64,000 nt of DNA from Cordia subcordata (lineage: Eukaryota > Streptophyta > Magnoliopsida > Boraginales > Cordiaceae), in the NCBI GenBank assembly GCA_028554755.1, contig JAPTOF010000003.1, positions 5,913,501 to 5,977,500 of the forward strand, in the 5' to 3' direction. The translations under genes were made by a program, and so were the position numbers. The notes beneath the pieces were generated by a model. It was not told the origin of the DNA. It made no database searches and was given only the letters and a program-made list of their open reading frames with translations. Shown one piece after another: positions 1 through 13,000 of this stretch; within the stretch, counting starts at the first letter, position 1; every line of letters starts with the position of its first letter.

Positions 1-223
1 TAGGGTCTTATGATAAAAATTAGATCAGATTACAAAGTTTATAGTTTCAGAATATTTGACAAATATATACTTATTGATGTATTTTAAAGTCCACTTAATT
101 CTTGGGAATATATGTGTGTGTGGGGGGGGGGGGGGGACTGTAGTATTCCACAACTATGATAAGTTTATACGGGAAAATAAAAGAAATTATAAATTAAAAT
201 TTCACAATATGCACGTGCTGATA
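1..223. other. AT-rich spacer with a poly-G run
   Basis: No coding signal is seen. A GT-rich stretch runs into about 17 consecutive G residues near 121-137, a mononucleotide tract likely to be length-variable. The region probably lies inside the next intron of the minus-strand XRN gene, because exon 14 ends at 982 with an open splice donor and no later exon is recognised here. Confidence 0.5.
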
Positions 224-384
224 TGAAGAAGATTAATTATCAATATCAAAAGCAATAAAGAATTTTTTGTGTGCATGACTGCCCCCAATGTCCTCTCATA
301 TATTGAAGAAGATTAATTATCAATATCAAAAGCGATAAAAGAATTTTTTGTGTGCATGACTGCCCCCAATGTCCTCTCATATAT
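224..384. repeat. 80-bp tandem duplication, two copies
   Basis: Two adjacent copies of an approximately 80-bp unit start at 224 and 304. They differ by one substitution and one inserted A. No open reading frame crosses them. This looks like a recent local duplication. Confidence 0.9.
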
Positions 385-981
385 TGAAGTGAAGTAATTG
401 GGAAACTTCAACTCCAGAATCAAGAAAAACAAACCCTAGCCACCCCAAACTCACCACCCCTAAAAGAAAATTTGAAAAATGAGTAACTAAGGTTAACTCC
501 ACTTAGCCATTCAGCATGCAACTTTAAGGGGTATATATATGCACAACGGAAAAATGCATATAAAGCAATTGTAAAAAGATTAGGTGAGAGGAAGCAAGGG
601 GAGAAAATTTGTGTAGAGCAAGAAGGGAGTCTAAACCAGATGTAAGACGACCTTCTCACTAGTTTTATGTATCATATATGCCTTTCAGCTGGTTTAAAAT
701 TTGCAAAAGAGTCATTAGCAAATGATGGGGATATCACCAACAAGAAAGTTGTTCAATCCACCACATTATACCCCGCTCCTTGAATAAGCACCATATTTCC
801 ATCTATTTTTTAAAATTAATGTCGATTAAGAATGCTGTCTATAGATGTCTATAAAATAAAGTAAGCAAGCAGCAATCATCAGCATAACTTGGTTATCATT
901 TCATGGAATTCCGGAACAAATCAATTATTAGTCATGTTCATCACAAATAGTATGCGTCAGCATGGTAAATGCAGCACAAAC
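385..981 (-). other. Probable intron of the XRN gene, no exon recognised
   Basis: On the minus strand this lies directly after the splice donor of XRN exon 14. I looked for the next conserved XRN block (the FYPYHYAPFASDL-like region) and did not find it, so the following exon is probably off the left edge or lost. A 79-codon open frame at 420-659 resembles nothing I know. Confidence 0.45.
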
Positions 982-1052
982 CATTGCCAGGAGCATATTC
1001 CTTGGTAGTAATAATGCATAACCCAACAAATTCCTTCAACATATTCAGAGAC
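982..1052 (-). CDS. XRN: XRN exon 14, isolated beyond the transposon nest
   Basis: Acceptor and donor are canonical on the minus strand. The 71 bases encode [19 protein letters not shown], which is the XRN block that follows the RYYAEKF region of exon 13. The phase (0 in, 2 out) fits exon 13 exactly. This shows that the intervening 10.9 kb is intronic insertion and not a truncation of the gene. Confidence 0.85.
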
Positions 1053-4000
1053 CTACATCAAAGACAGCACAACAAAAGTTAACCAAGTAAAACAGGCAGA
1101 ACAAACAAGATAGATTTATGAGAAGCTATTCTCTCAGCATAAGCAAAGTCGAGGTAAAGAGAAGATAGCTTGGAGAAAATATCTAAAAATCTATCATTGA
1201 TAGTAGTTAAACAGATGTGTTTTTACATGTTGTGATGCTTGAATCTCAAGCTTTAACAACTTCAGTTATACAACTGTCACTAAGCTAACTAAAGGCTTCA
1301 GTCTCAGGGATATGGTTAACAATAGTTCACGCATTGATGATCTGAAGTCTTTTATTCACCAACAATTTCAGACCAAAGACTTAGGACACCTCCACTATTT
1401 TCTGGGCATTGAGGTTTCAAAGCGAAAACAAGGGCTATTTATTTCTTAGCTCAAATATGCATTAGATACATTAAGTGAGGCAGGTTTACTTGGTCCACGG
1501 CCTTGTGACTCACCTACAGACCCAAATATGAAGCTCCTATCAGATAAGAGGAGTTGATATCAGATCCAGAGAGATATAGGAGGTTAGTTGGGAAACCCAA
1601 TTACTTTACTGTCACATAGCCGACTATTTCTTTTTGCAATAAGTGTTGTTAGTCAGTTGTTGAACTCTTCATAAGAAAGACATTGGGAAATAGTCATTCG
1701 AATTTTAAGATATATCAAAGGTTTCTTTGGAAAAGGCCTACTTTATAGTGTTTGAGGGCATATAGAGCTTGTCGGGTACTTAGACGCAGATTGGATAGGT
1801 AGTCCAATTGATAGAAGGTCCACCTCTTGGTACTGAGTGTTTGGTGGAGGAAGTCTTATTTCATGGAAAAATAAGAAACAAGATGTGGTTGGCTGTTCGA
1901 GTGCTAAATTAGAATATTGAGCTATAGGAGTGGCTACTTGTGAGCTTATACAGGTGAAGAATTTGCTCAAGGAGATTGGTATCGCTTGTTACCTTGTTCT
2001 GGCTCGATCAAACTTGTTTGCGATAATCAAGCTGCCATTTACATTGCTATAAATCCAATGTTTCACGAACAAACCAAGCACATTGAGATAGATAGCCACT
2101 TTGTGAAAGAAAAGCTGTTGTCTAAGGTCATTGTTGCTTCTTTTGTTAGCTCTAATGATCAATCAACTAATTTTTTTCCAAAGTCTCTTAGTGGTTCTCA
2201 AATTAAATATATTTGTAACAAGTTGGGCAATTATGATATTTATGCTCCAACTTGAGGGAAAATGTAGAGTAGCATGCTATTATTGTATTAAATCTCTCTC
2301 CCACATTAGAAGAGACATAATATCTTTGTCTTTCATAATATTATAAATAGAGCAAACTAGTATTACATAGAGTACGAAGCCTTTTCGTATTTTTCCCTCT
2401 TAATAAACACAAAAGCATACCAATAAAGAATTGACACACCTCTATCCCTAGAAAGTAGGATAGTCTATCCAAAACTTTCACTGCAAACTTATCACTCATT
2501 GCAGCTATGAGATTGGCTTGGGAAAAAACCAATTGATAATGAAATCATCCACATACACAAAAATGATAGTGAGAGTAATCACAATTCCAAGAATGAACAA
2601 AGAGGTACCACAGACACTACATAGGAACCCTCAACTTTTAAGGAAGGAGGAGCATTTGATACCAAGTACTTGGGGCTTGTTTCAGCTCATACAAGGACTT
2701 GTATAGTCTGCACACAACATTGGGGTGTTAAGGGTCTTCAAACCATTAAGGCTACACCCATGTAGACTGAAAGATAAAAGCCAAAGTAACAACAATTCTG
2801 ATTATTTGAGGTCTAGTTACTAGACTGAATGTCTCAGTGTAATCAATACCCTTTTGTTAATGGAATCCTTAGTGCCATCAGGATTGTGCTTAATCTTGTA
2901 TACCCATTTACACCCAATAGGGATTCTAGTTGAGGGTAAGAGAACCAAGGTCTAGGTGTCTCGTTTAAGAAAGGCCTCATACTCCTCTTTTATAGCCTGG
3001 ATCCAACAGGTGGATACAGACAATAGTTTGTAACTAGTAGGTTCAGTTACAGGGGGAATGGAGATTAAAATACAGGAACTATAGAGGGGTGGGTTAAGAC
3101 TACCATTTTTTTATCTAGTGAGTGGAAGTTGGAGGTGCAGGACTAGACGAAGGACTATTGGAGGCTTCATGAGAGGAGACCTAGTCTGAGGGGTAGAGAA
3201 CACAAGAGTAACCTGGCATGGCTGGAGTGAATAGGAGAAAATAAGCTTGGCTAAGATGAATAAGAGACTAGAGAGGAAGGAAATGAAGTCCTGAGAACTT
3301 GAGCATGTTGAAGGAAACCAAGCAGCAGATTTCACAGATTGTATAGAAGAAGGAGAGTGCAAGGAAGTAAAAAAGAAGACATGCTCAACAAGCTGCCCAT
3401 GTCCAATAAGTAAACCCTATTTGTGCAAGAATTTCGGCAATTGTAGCCTTTTGTTATGAGATAATAACCAATAAAGACATAAGGAAGGGTTCTAGGTTGC
3501 AGTTTATACCAAGTATAAGGCCTGAGCCAAAGAGAGCATAAGCAAACTAGAACCTTAGGCATTCAGTAATCTGGAGACTTAGAATACCAAGACTCAGAAA
3601 GAGATTTGTAAGACAAAACTAGGAGTGGACGTGGTTTGGTTAAACCAATAAAACAAATCCTAACCAATCCCAAAATTCGTCTAGTTTCTTTTTTAGAAAA
3701 ATTAATTTTCGAGTCGTTTTCTTTATCACACCCAACCAATTGGTTCAGTTTAGGCCTACATACGCTATTCAATTAAATCGAAACAAAACCAAACCTATGT
3801 ATTATATATATGTAGTATTCTTTTATATATATAAGTACAAGTTAGTAGACACAAACACAAGACCTTATACTTGTTAGAGTATAGGAAATTGTTATTGTTG
3901 TTGTTTATATAATGTAGAGCAGTTATTGTTTGTAGAGTCAAAGTCAACTCATTAAATGAGTTGACAGCTCAGATTGTACTAATAGTTAGTTTCAGCTAAC

Positions 4001-7000
4001 TAACTCTTGAAGTCAGGTGCTTATATATACCTGATAATTGTAACAAACATTAAGTGAAAATGAATAACTTTTGACTCAAGATATTCTGTCATGGTATCCA
4101 GAGCAGCGATCGAGTTTTCTCTCTCTTCTTGAAGCTTGAATCTCCATAACCATGGCTTCCATGGCTGCTAAACTCTAATCTCTACTTATGCTTGGTTCTG
4201 TCTCAATCAAGCGATGCACAAACAATCAATAAGCTGTGCTTTCCATCATCCAAAAACACAAAATTCTCAAAATTTTCCTTCAGCCTTCATAATTAGGGTT
4301 TTTTACATCATTGATTTCTCATATCTTCTTCATATCTCTACATCCAAATCTCAAATTACATCAATTTACTCATCTTTTTAGTGCAAATCAATCTACTAGT
4401 TTACTTTTTTGATTCTCACTTCATATTTTCTTTTTTGCTCAAATCTCACTCTGCGACAAACCCTAATTCATGGCTCTACCATCTGATGAGGCGCTTGCTC
4501 CAGCTGTGAAGCTTCTTCTTCAGCATTTTCCAGTTTATTTAACAATTAAACTGGACACTACTAATCAACTATTCTGGAACACAATTCCAAGGTTTTTTGA
4601 AGGCTTGTAAGCTTTTCAATCATATGACTGGACTGGTACGATGTCCTCCTCCTACCATCACTAATCCAGATGGATCTATTTCTCCTAATCCTGATTATGC
4701 TGCGTGGCAAACCACTGATGAGTATCTGAAATCTTGTTTGTATGCTTCTGTGACCTCATCTCTATATTCACACATTTATCATCTTCCTACCTCTTTTGAA
4801 ATTTGGAGTGTCATTGAAAAGAGGTTTCAAATTAGCAACAGATCTCAGGTCTATCATCTCAGGCATAAATTGATGAACATTTCCAAAGGATCCAAAACAA
4901 TTCAAGTTTATGTTGATGAGGCGAGGGCCATAGCTGATCATCTTGCTGCAGCCAGTGAACCACTTAAGGAGGAAGATCTAGTTTACTATATACTTCAAGG
5001 TCTGCCTTCAGTTTTTGATTTTGTTAGAAACACTATTCGAGTAAGGCCAGAGCCTATTGGAGTTCCTGAACTCACTAGTCTTCTTCTTAATGAAGAAATC
5101 AATCTGACTTTCAATAGTAAGATGCAGCTGTCACACTCCTCTTCCTCAGATCTTCAAACTGCCCTGTATGCAAACACTAGCTCTCAGAGAGGCAGAAGCA
5201 GGGGCAGATCATTCAATAATAGAGGCAGGGGACAGAGGAGTCAGGGCAGGACTAGGAACATTTCTACTTCTAATCCCTTACATCAAGCTCCTCCAGGATC
5301 TAGACTATATTGTCAAATCTGTGGCAAGCCTAATCATCATGCCTTACAGTGTTGGCATAGACTTGACACAGACAATTACTACTATGAGAAGCCAACACAA
5401 ACTGCACTGACTGCACAGGTTTCTACCACTGAACAGGTCACTAATTCAACTCCAAAGCCCTGGTATCTTGATACAGGAGCCACAAGTCATGTTACCTCTG
5501 ATTACACACAACTTCATCGGCCTCAAGTCTATACAGGTTCTTCCTCAGTGGCAGTAGGAAATGGTGCTCAACTTCCTATCCAAAATACTGGTTCTAGTAT
5601 TCTTAAGACATCCTCTGTTAATCTTGTTATTTCTAATCTATTATATGTGCCTACTTTATCATCAAATCTTTTATCTGTCTATCAATTAACCAAGGATAAC
5701 AATTGTACCATTGTGTTTACTTCCAAGGAGGTGATCATTTTGGACAATCACTCCAATTTGGTACTCTTCCAAGGGAGGAGGTCTCTATCCTGTTCCATTC
5801 CAGTTGCATCCTTCTACTATAAAACAGTCATTCATCACTTCTTCATCCAACTCTACTGCTTTTCATTGTGTTTGCACCAACTCAGAAGCAACTGTTGATA
5901 GAAACTAGCACCTGAGGTTGGAGCATCTTGCTAAACAAGTGCCTACTATTGTTTCTTCTATCATAAATAAGCAGCTAGGCTACTTTTTTGAACATTGTAA
6001 TGATTGTTATGTAACCAAAGCTCACAAGCTACCTTTTCCTAAGTCTACTACAAAGACTTCTAAGCCATTTGCTTTAGTTCATTCTGATGTATAGGGACCA
6101 TCTCCTGTTGAATCTTGTATGAAATATAAATACTATATCATTTTTCTGATGATTTTACTAAGTTCTCTTGGATTTATCCTCTGAAAGCAAAAAGTGAGGC
6201 TTACACTGCTTTTTTAAGTTTTCACTCCATGGTCAAAACACAATTTGATACAGATATCAAAGTGTTCAGGACTGACAATGGTGGTGAATACATTAATCAC
6301 CAGTTTCATTCCTATCTTCAGTCTTTAGGGACTATTCATCACACAACTTGTCCTCATACCCCAGAACAAAATGGCAAAGTGGAAAGAAAACACCTACACC
6401 TGATTGAGACCACTTTGGCCTTGCTTAATCATAGTTGCATGCCTTCCAAATATTGGTTGGAAGCCTTAGCCACAGCTAACTACCTGATTAACAGGCTTCC
6501 AACACCTACCTTATCAAATAAATCACCTTTTGAGTGCTTATATGCAGAATTACCTAATTACAGTGGTTTAAAAGTGTTTGGCTGCTTATGTTTTCCCTGG
6601 CTTAGGCCATATTCTGCACACAAATTGGAAAATAAGTCTAAGCCATATGTCTTCTTAGAGTACTCTTCCACTACTAAGGGCTATAAATGTCTGGACTTAG
6701 ACACTAATAGAGTTTATCTGTCTAGACATGTTAAATTTGTTGAAGAAACTTTTCCTTTTGCCAACTCATCTCAGTCATTACCAAATCTTACAATGGCACA
6801 TTTCCCATTTAGAGTCTCACTCTCTGAGTCAACTTCAGAGACTTCTGTGATGCATTCTTTGCCAAGTTTTCCTACTTATGTCCATCATGCATCTTCCACT
6901 CAATCATTTTCAAATCTCCAATCACATCAGGCCAATAGTCCAAGTCAGTCTATCACTTCTACTCACATTCTCACCACCCACTATCCAAACACAGATGTTC

Positions 7001-10000
7001 ATCATCTTGATACATCTTCCTCTGAATCTCTTGACTCCTCTAATAATTCATCCCCTGATTCAGTTTCTCAGTCTTCTACTGCCATAACACCTCCTCACAA
7101 TAGACATCCCATGATGACCAGATCCAAAACTGGATCTCTTTCACCACCATTGTATCCTTTACACTCTTTAAAGCTAATTTCTACTAAATCTGAGCCTGAA
7201 ACTTATAGACAGGCTTCTAAATTGCCATGTTGGCAAGATGCAATAAAGGAGGAATATGTTGCTCTCATGAATCAATAAACCTGGAGTCTAGTACCTCTTC
7301 CCACTGATAGACAACCTATAGGGTATAAGTGGATGTTCAAAATCAAAAGAAAACCTGATGGTTCATTTGCTAGATATAAGGCCAGGTTGGTAGCAAAGGG
7401 TTTTCATCAGGAACATGGACTGGACTACTCTAAAACATTCAGTCTAGTGGTTAAGGCTCCCACAATTAGGACTGTTTTGTCTCTTGCTTTACATCATGGT
7501 TGGCAGATTCATCAGCTAGATATATCTAATGCCTTTTTGCATGGGGACTTAGAGGAGACAGTATACATGGAACAGCCTCAGGGATTTCAAGATCCTACTA
7601 GGCCATATTTTGTCTGCAGAATTCAAAGGTCACTATATGGCCTTAAACAAGCTCCTAGGGCTTGGTATGCTAAGCTATCTTCTTTTCTTCTACAATAAGG
7701 GTTTGTTACAACATCAGCTAACACAACATTGTTTACTCTTCAGACATCTACACACACTATCATTCTTCTTGTGTATGTAGATGATATACTTGTCACTGGC
7801 TCATCACCCGAAGCCATTGTTCAACTGATTTCAGTCATGAATAATAATTTTGCAATGAAGTATCTTGGAAGGATATCATATTTCCTAGCTCTTGAAGTCC
7901 AGGAAACAACTTCAGGGCTCTTGTTACATCAAAGGAAGTATACAGTGGATCTACTACAAAAAGCAGGCATGTCTGGATGCAAATCTGCTTCTACTCCTAC
8001 TGTTTCTAAGTATGTCAAGCAGTCTGTAGATGCTAGTGAGCCTTTCAGTAACCCTACCTTATTCAGAAGTCTGATAGGTGCCTTACGATATCTCACTATA
8101 ACAAGACCTGATATAATTTGTTGTTAATACTCTGTGCGAGAAGATGCATAAACCTACAAATGTAGACTTTGCTGCTTTGAAAAGAGTTCTCAAATATGTT
8201 AAAGGGACTTTATCTATGGGCTTGTATTTCACTCCAGGTCCAATAAATCTTGCAGCATACTCAGACAGTGACTGGGCAAGTGACCCATCTGATAGAAAGT
8301 CAACTACTGGTTTTTGTATCTTTTTAGGTCTTAATCTAATATCATGGTGCAGTAAGAAACAACCTACAGTAGCTAGATCCAGTACAGAAGCAGAGTATAG
8401 GTCAATGGCTACTACTGTTGCAGAGATAACTTGGTTGACTTATATTCTACAAGCTTTACATATCTCAGTTTCTATTCCTACTCTAGCTTGTGATAATGTC
8501 TCTGCCTTAGCTCTTGCCACTAATCCTGTGTTTCATGCAAGAACTAAGCACATTGAATTAGACTATCATTACATCAGGGAGCAAGTTGTTGCTAAAAAGC
8601 TATCTATTTCATATGTTCCTTCTGAAGATCAAGTAGCTGACATCTTCACCAAGTCTCTCACAACACAATAATTTGAGTACTTGAGAAGCAAGCTGCCCTT
8701 GATTACTCATCAAAGATAAGCTTGAAGGGGGCTGTTAGAGTATAAGAAATTGTCATTGTTGTTGTTTATATACTGTAGAGCAGTTATCGTTTGTAGAGTC
8801 AAAGTTAACTCATTAAATGAGTTGACAGCTCAAATTGTACTGATAGTTAGTTTTAGCTAACTAACTCTTGAGGTCAGGTGCTTATATATACCTGATAATT
8901 GTAACAAACATTAAGTGAAAATGAATAACTTTTCTCTCACGATATTCTGTCAATACTAGTATCTCTTAGCGTCAACCATCAAGCTATAACTCTACATATG
9001 TTTTACAATCACAAACAAATATACTTTTACTCCAAAGAGTTCTATTTTTTTTACACTTAAACTTTCTTGTCATTGAAATTCAAATATTTTTCTATTTACC
9101 GAAACCAAACAAAACCAACTCTAGAAATGTTGGTTTGGTTTGGTGTGGTTTCATTATTGTACATGCTTACAAACTAATTGTTAGTTTCAAATGAAAACCA
9201 ACTAATTTGGTTTGTTTTGAGATAGATCTAAAACCAAACCAACCTAAACTATGTGCACACTAGAGAAAACAAGTGCAGGGAGCCTCTTGATGAGTTAATT
9301 AGTAAAACAAGGTAAAAGGAAGACTAGCTTGGTGCATGAGGGCTAAAGCAGTCTCCACTAGGTACCTATGCTTACTTTCCACTTTGTCATTTTTGTCAAG
9401 GACTAAGGGAAAGTCGTGTGGCAAATAGTACCCACGGATTGCAAAAAAGAGTTGAACCTAGAGTTAGCATATTTAGTCCATTATATGTCCTGAATATTTT
9501 ATTTTTTTGCCAATTTGAGTTTGCACCAAAGGACTAAACATTAAAGTTGCAGAATAAGCATTAGATTTTTGCCTAAAGGGGTAAAACCACAACCATCCAA
9601 GACCAATATGTAACATCTAAAGTTTTGACAAGAGGGGAAGGCCCCCATATATCAGAGTGAACAAGTTCAAATGGTCTAGAAGCACTAGTAGACAACTGGA
9701 AAGGAGTCTTATGTGACTTAGCTACAGCACAGGAATTACAAGCAGGACTATTTGTATCTGAATGTACATTCTGTAGAGCTAACAAAGTAGCTGAGAGCTT
9801 ATAAGCAAGGTTCCCAATCTCTGATGCCACAGTGTTGCAGAAGAAAAAAAGCTAAAACTGCAGGTGCAGCTGAGTAAAGTAGGAACAGACTGACTATTGG
9901 CAGCAGTGCTGGAAGGGGGAGCATACACCCCTTTGTCACAGGGGCCCTTGTACTGAATTTCATGAGAAGAGTTGTCCACAATAAGCACCTCCTTGGAGTT

Positions 10001-13000
10001 AAAATCCAAGGTATAGTTATTCTCTTGAGTGAGTTTAGAGACAGAACAAATTGGAGGAGATTTGAGGGATATAAAGGACATTGGACAAATTGAAAATAGA
10101 AGGAGATTTTTGAAGCCTACCAGACCCAAAGCTATTGACAGGAAGCTGATGAGCATGGCCAACAGTCACTGTCTCAAGGCCCTGATAAGGAGACTAAGCA
10201 GTCAGGTTTGCCAAATCATTGGTAACATATGTCTTGGCCCCTGTATCCAACATTCAGTGGCAGACGGATTAGTTTGAGCTGCAAAAACTTGCTTCTCTAA
10301 TAGAGTACTCCCATGATTTGTAGTATCACGCCTGTGCCAGCAGTCCCTGGCACTGTGGTTTTTTATTTTTTTGGGTAAAGCTGGCAAGGTGATTTGGCCT
10401 CTCACATATTTAGCAATAAATCTAGGTGGATGGGGCTGAGTGAGAACCAACTAGAGCCTGTGGGGGATTGGGAAGAATGCCTTGATGTTGGCTAGGCATC
10501 GGAGATGAACTGAAACCAAATTGAGCAAGACCACCTCCAAAACCATTGCATCGTCCCTTTTCCCCTCCTCTAGAATTCTAATTCCTCCCTCTACTCCTGC
10601 CCCTATTTGTTGGCCTTCTGAAGGGAGCTATGTTAGTAAAGAGCAGGGTATGAACATCAGAAGAAGAATCAGTAATGGTGACTTGCTTAGCAAACTGAAA
10701 ATTAAATTCTTCGTGAGAAGGGAGGGTTTTCAATTCTGAGATAGTGATGGGAGCTGGTCTGAGCCTTATATTTAAAAGACATATACCTGAGGAAGGCTGA
10801 GAAAAATACTACGTCTTCATCCTTGATTGGTTCATGCACAGCAGCAAGATGATCAAACAATGTCTTTATTTCTTCTAAATTGGTCTGCTTGGATCTACTA
10901 CCTTTGAAATTATTGGGTAGCCCATTCTTCATCTCATGAATATGTGATCAACTGAGTGAGTTATATCTTTGTTATAGGGCTTGCCAAATGGAAGGTGAAG
11001 TATTGATATCATGATATAGAGTATCAAGGGAAGGACAGATGAGAGATGGACGCAAAATGACAATTTTGCAAGTGTTGATGCAGACTGATCCATGCCTCAT
11101 AAGCTGGATTGACAACAGGCTTACCAGTAGCATCCACAGATTTGCCAATGGCATGATCGAACAACTGATTAGCCTTATGAATTCTCTGAAGTTGACCTTT
11201 CCAAACAATATAATTCAAGCTCTCAAGCATGATATGCACAAGGAAACTCAGATTCCGGATCAAGAATTTTAATCCAGAAGGAAGATCTGTTAATGAGGAA
11301 GCCATATATGACTTCGAAGAAGCATTGGCAACAAAGAGAGAACAGCTACGGAGGATGAGAGACCTCTTGTGAAGCTAAAGACTGGAGTTTGCGAGGTGCT
11401 AAAGCCTTCAGTGAAAAAGGATCTCCGGTGGAGATTTGAAGAAGAAAACCCTTAAGGGGTTAGAAGAAAGCCTAGGGTTTCAAAAAAAATATCTCGGCCA
11501 CAGAGAACCAAGCTCTGGATACCATAAAGAGAAGACAGTTTGGGAGAAAATATCTGAAAGTCTATTACTGATAGTAGATACACGGATATATTTATACAGG
11601 TTCTGACGCTTGAATTGCATGTTTTAACCACTTCAGTTATAAAACTGTCACTAACCGCCTGTTAGCCCAAGTACAAATGCTAGAATACAACAGCTGTGGC
11701 CTAAACTGTTTTGTGCAACTGAACTATATCCGAGCATGTGCCTTATCATGAGGAAATGAGAGAGAAGGAAAGAGTGTAAGAGAAAATGATCTTTAATCGG
11801 CAAGGAATAGCCAACAATAAAAGACAACTAAATGATCCAACCGTTGCCTTTATAATATGGAACCACGTGAGCAAGCATGAAAGGAAGGATCACTATGTAG
11901 CAATCTGAATAATGTCATTGGTCAGAAGATGAAGTGATATTTGTGTGCTTCAAACATCTTAAGTTCAATAGGAAACTTTAATACTTCAAAATTCTTACCA
12001 CTTGCTTTCGAATTCTATCACGCTCATCATCAGTTTGAACCTCAAACTTCTCTGCATAGTATCTCTCTTTCCATCCCTTCTCATCCAGTTTAACCTGACA
12101 AAACAAGGCTTGAACTCAGCACTGTGAAGGATAATATAGCTAACAATTTATTTCCAATGAAGTTAGAAACACCAATTCAGGCTTAGCGACCTGGTCAACA
12201 GCAGAATTGACCTCCGCATGGTTACTTATTGCTTGGGCCTTCCTACGACTGGACTGTCAGAAAGATAACCACATAACCCAATTGAAGAATCAGTCAGATT
12301 CATTTCACATCATAATTGTAATATTAGGAATCCAAGCACTAATTCAAAGCACTCACTTTAGCTGAAGAATGACGCTTACGTGTCTTCCCTTCCTTTTGAA
12401 ACCGGATAAATGAATAGTAAGTAAACAAACGAAAAATAGATTTCTCCGAAACAAATATCGCAGAAGGACTAGCTAAAGCAGTCAAAGCTTATTACATACC
12501 TGGCTACGTCTTCTAAAGATGGCTGTCTCGTGTGAACCAACAGCTTTGATGAATTGTTCCACTCGTTCCAAATTAACCTACATAACAGACAACCAAAGAT
12601 TAAAAGGAGGAAACACCTATTTGGTGCATATATCCACAAGAGCTCCGATCACATTGCTCATCAACTTTATTCTCATCATGGAGTTTGTTCATGGAGTAGA
12701 AACAATTGGGTCAAATGAAATCATCTTGAGTTGTCAAATTTCCCAAAAACTAGGTACCCAAACACTCTTCTCTTTCATAATCAAAGCACTAGTATGTGCA
12801 TGACATTTGTAATCCATTTTGGTAACAGAAAATAGTAGTTGTTCCAATTGTTGCCTTGTTAAATGCAAATTATAACATACAATTTTTTTTTTCTTTCTTT
12901 TGACAATTTTTTCCTTTTTCTAGCTAAGAATTTATGATATACATTTTCTTTTGATGATAAAGTCAACCAATCTTAGTTCCTACTTTCTACACTAGTCTCT

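Larger units (their letters stand above)
3872..8952 (+). mobile_element. Complete Ty1/copia retrotransposon (copia-3)
   Basis: LTR to LTR, 5081 bp, with a perfect 5-bp target duplication ATACT at 3867-3871 and 8953-8957. Order: 5' LTR, primer-binding site TGGTATCCAGAGC at 4092 (complementary to initiator-tRNA-Met type), gag, protease, integrase, reverse transcriptase, RNase H, a polypurine tract ending in GGGGGC at 8732, and 3' LTR. This pol order (integrase before RT) defines copia. The LTRs differ at about 12 of 220 positions by my count, so the insertion is not recent. It is not autonomous as it stands. Confidence 0.93.
3620..9262. mobile_element. hAT-like non-autonomous element, split by copia-3
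   Basis: Terminal sequences TAGGAGTGGACGTGG (left) and the reverse complement TAGTGTGCACATAG (right) form imperfect inverted repeats flanked by a near-perfect 8-bp duplication. Both ends are rich in GGTTTGGTTT-like runs facing inward. The element's own sequence is 3620-3871 plus 8958-9262, about 560 bp, with no coding capacity. The remainder is a complete copia inserted later. It interrupts the copia-2 integrase. Confidence 0.65.
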
